The notes below the pieces were generated by a model. That model ran no database searches, had not been told where the DNA came from, and saw only the letters and a program-made list of their open reading frames with translations. Positions 21,741 through 23,350 of a stretch of DNA of 23,350 nt are shown one piece after another; position 1 is the stretch's first letter, and the number at the start of each line of letters is the position of its first letter. Both the position numbers and the translations under genes were made by a program. The stretch comes from Thiomonas sp. X19. GTDB taxonomy: Bacteria > Pseudomonadota > Gammaproteobacteria > Burkholderiales > Burkholderiaceae_C. The stretch covers positions 4,410,205 to 4,433,554 of the forward strand of contig NZ_LT605203.1 in assembly GCF_900089495.1 (NCBI RefSeq), in the 5' to 3' direction.

Positions 21741-23350
21741 CTAGGAGGCTGTCGGACTTGAACCCGAGCGAATCCGATTGATCAGTGCGACGCGTTTTTT
21801 TTGACAGCGGCGCGCTGATCGAACGCTCTCGATGGTTGGCGAGACACTGTGAGGGCACATGGGGCGGCCTGGGGACTCGGTTTTGGCGTGGTCGGGGCGC
21901 ACTATTGCCCTCACGCGGCTCGCAGGACGTGCATGCGCTTGATGTTCCAAGCCATGGTCACCAAGCTCCATTCGCCTTGTGCCTTGGCCAGCCCGCGCAT
22001 GCTCATCTGGCGCCAACCCATCACTTGCTTGATGATGCCGAACACCGGCTCCACTGTCTGCTTGCGCAGGCCGTACAGGGCTCGGCCTGCTTGCGTGCCC
22101 AGGCGGTGTGCCATCTGCACGAGCGGATCCGTCGTCTGGGGCTCGGGCACATCGGGTGCAAAGCGCCCCATCACCGGCGTGTGATGCGACTCCCGCTTGA
22201 GCGCCAGCAGCGGCTCGATACCCGCGTCGTTGCACGCGATCACGTTGGCTTGGCTGAAGAAGCCGTTGTCCGTGATGAGCGTGTGCACCTCGCCCAGCAC
22301 CGCGGGTAACGCTTGGATCTGCTGCAGCGTAGGCACAACTTCGCGCTTGTCGTTGGATGCCTGGCTCACATGCTGGGTGATCACCATCATCGTCGCGATG
22401 TCCACGCCGGCTTGTGCGTTGTAGCTTTGCTCGAAGCCCCCACCCGACACGGGCATGATGCGCGACTCTTCATCCGTGAGGTTGACCTGATCGCTGCTCC
22501 GGGGGCCGGCCTCTGGCGGCTCAGGGTCCTTGCCGCGCGGCTTCTTGCCCGCCTCGCGCTGGGCTTGGCGCTTGGCGGTCTTGGCCTCGTACTCCTGCTG
22601 CTCGACCTGATGGCGTTCGCTGGCGCGCTGCTCGATCTTGGCCTTGGCCTGCGCGATTGCGCTCAAGCGATCTGCACGCAGGGCGATCTCCGCCGGCACA
22701 TCCATGCCGTCGGGTACCGTCGCGCGGTCGCTGTTCTCTGCCAGCGCCAGCAGCGTTTGTACTTCCTGGCGCAGCTGCGCCTCGATCTTGTTGGCATGAG
22801 CCCACGACAAGGCCTTGTGCTTGCTGGCGTTGGCGTCGATCTTGGTGCCATCCAGCGCGATGTGTCCGAGCTTGAGCAGCTTCATCTCGCGCGCCAGAAC
22901 CAGCACCTGCACGAACAGTGCCTCCACCTCCTTCAAGAAGCGGCGGCGGAACGTCGCCAGCGTGTCGTGATCGGGGTGGGTATTGGCCGCAACAAAGCGG
23001 AACGCCACCGAGTCGTAGGTCGCCCGCTCGATCTTGCGGCTGGAGTGCACGCCGTTGGCGTAGCCGTAGATCAGCAGGCCCAGCAGCACCGCCGGATGGT
23101 GCGCCGCCGAGCCCCGGCCTGCGTACTGTCGGGCCAGATCGCCCAGATCAAGCTGCTCGATGACTTCGACCACGAAGCGCGCCAAGTGATCAGTGGGCAG
23201 CCATTCGTCCACCGACGGTGGCAACAGATATGCGGTGTCTCGGTCAACAGGGACGAAGCGGCTCATCGGCTCGGGCTCTCGGTTGTGCAGCAGCAATTGT
23301 CTCGGATAGCGTCTTCATCCGGAAGACCGCAAAGTCCGACAGTCTCCTAG
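21741..23350 (-). mobile_element. IS1182-like insertion sequence, right copy
   Basis: This is the same element as at 1-1610, inverted. The inner end reads CTAGGAGGCTGTCGGACTT (21741-21759) and the outer end closes the window with AAGTCCGACAGTCTCCTAG. It interrupts torA. Its transposase points leftward, so in both copies the transposase reads toward the passenger DNA. Confidence 0.85.
21911..23266 (-). CDS. IS1182-type DDE transposase, right copy
   Basis: This is an exact mirror of the left transposase: the translated proteins are the same over all 451 residues, with catalytic Asp in LDGTK and ITDNG and Glu in VEPVFG. The ATG mirrors position 85 of the left copy. The gene is intact, so either copy could in principle supply the enzyme for both sets of ends. 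Identity of the copies suggests recent duplication, gene conversion, or an assembly in which one repeat was placed at both contig edges. Confidence 0.85.
   Translation of the reverse strand: MSRFVPVDRDTAYLLPPSVDEWLPTDHLARFVVEVIEQLDLGDLARQYAGRGSAAHHPAVLLGLLIYGYANGVHSSRKIERATYDSVAFRFVAANTHPDHDTLATFRRRFLKEVEALFVQVLVLAREMKLLKLGHIALDGTKIDANASKHKALSWAHANKIEAQLRQEVQTLLALAENSDRATVPDGMDVPAEIALRADRLSAIAQAKAKIEQRASERHQVEQQEYEAKTAKRQAQREAGKKPRGKDPEPPEAGPRSSDQVNLTDEESRIMPVSGGGFEQSYNAQAGVDIATMMVITQHVSQASNDKREVVPTLQQIQALPAVLGEVHTLITDNGFFSQANVIACNDAGIEPLLALKRESHHTPVMGRFAPDVPEPQTTDPLVQMAHRLGTQAGRALYGLRKQTVEPVFGIIKQVMGWRQMSMRGLAKAQGEWSLVTMAWNIKRMHVLRAA

Larger units (their letters stand above)
1..23350. other. 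IS-bounded composite-transposon-like unit
   Basis: The window starts and ends on the outer termini of two inverted copies of the same 1610-bp element. The transposase reading frames of the two copies translate identically, as do the long antisense frames, so the copies look identical or nearly so. About 20.1 kb of unrelated passenger DNA lies between them. This is the outline of a composite transposon, but it could also be a contig cut at a repeat. The flanking target sequence is not in the window, so an outer target duplication cannot be tested. The passenger is a patchwork with further IS scars inside, so movement as one unit is possible but not shown. Confidence 0.6.

Noticed and set aside
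19588..21858. Full-length 756-aa molybdoenzyme starting inside the right IS
   Set aside because: The first 40 residues are translated from the IS end and resemble no TorA N terminus; there is no Tat signal.

Overview
The window is a high-GC, strongly mosaic accessory region. It is bounded exactly at both edges by two inverted copies of one 1610-bp insertion sequence (1-1610 and 21741-23350), so it has the outline of a composite transposon or of an IS-bounded assembly contig. Codon use, the IS families, the TraK/TraL/TraM-like genes and the c-di-GMP proteins point to a betaproteobacterium, probably Burkholderiales. A Thiomonas-like host is my guess and is not proven by the sequence.

Left region (1.6-6.5 kb), plasmid or ICE-like. 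A 36-codon ORF, a non-coding stretch with a hairpin, and a symmetric array of nine CCTGTC hexamers (2029-2148) lead into three tightly linked genes resembling IncP traK-traL-traM: an oriT-binding-like protein, a ParA/MinD-type ATPase and a membrane-anchored protein. The array lies where oriT lies in IncP plasmids. Running the other way are a small two-span membrane protein, a RelE-type toxin with an XRE antitoxin, and hicA-hicB. A truncated membrane-protein gene then runs into a degenerate IS407-group (IS3 family) element at 6516-7616.

Middle region (7.6-18.7 kb), chromosome-like signalling genes. There is a broken LuxR-type regulator and a large dCache-like/PAS/GGDEF/EAL protein on the minus strand, with a serine-recombinase remnant just upstream. 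A second, divergently oriented GGDEF/EAL protein has a periplasmic CxxCH haem site, a globin-like segment and a GAF-like segment. Both c-di-GMP proteins end in a segment resembling the zinc-binding CZB domain. A 145-aa unknown gene follows the second enzyme closely. Then come an IS5-like scrap, an istB scrap, a TPR/membrane protein and a frameshifted small gene.

Right region (18.9-21.7 kb), visibly more A/T-rich. A TorA-type molybdoenzyme overlaps a gene for a secreted monohaem cytochrome that matches only the C-terminal domain of TorC. The right IS copy has removed about the first 100 residues of TorA, including the expected Tat signal, so this TMAO-reductase-like unit is probably dead or promoter-less here.

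Most interesting points: the 4+1+4 CCTGTC array beside traKLM-like genes; the haem-c/globin/GGDEF/GAF/EAL/CZB-like protein with its small downstream partner; the shared CZB-like tails; and the probably leaderless hicA promoter flanked by an inverted repeat. All family assignments come from reading the sequence and remembered family motifs; no database search was run.
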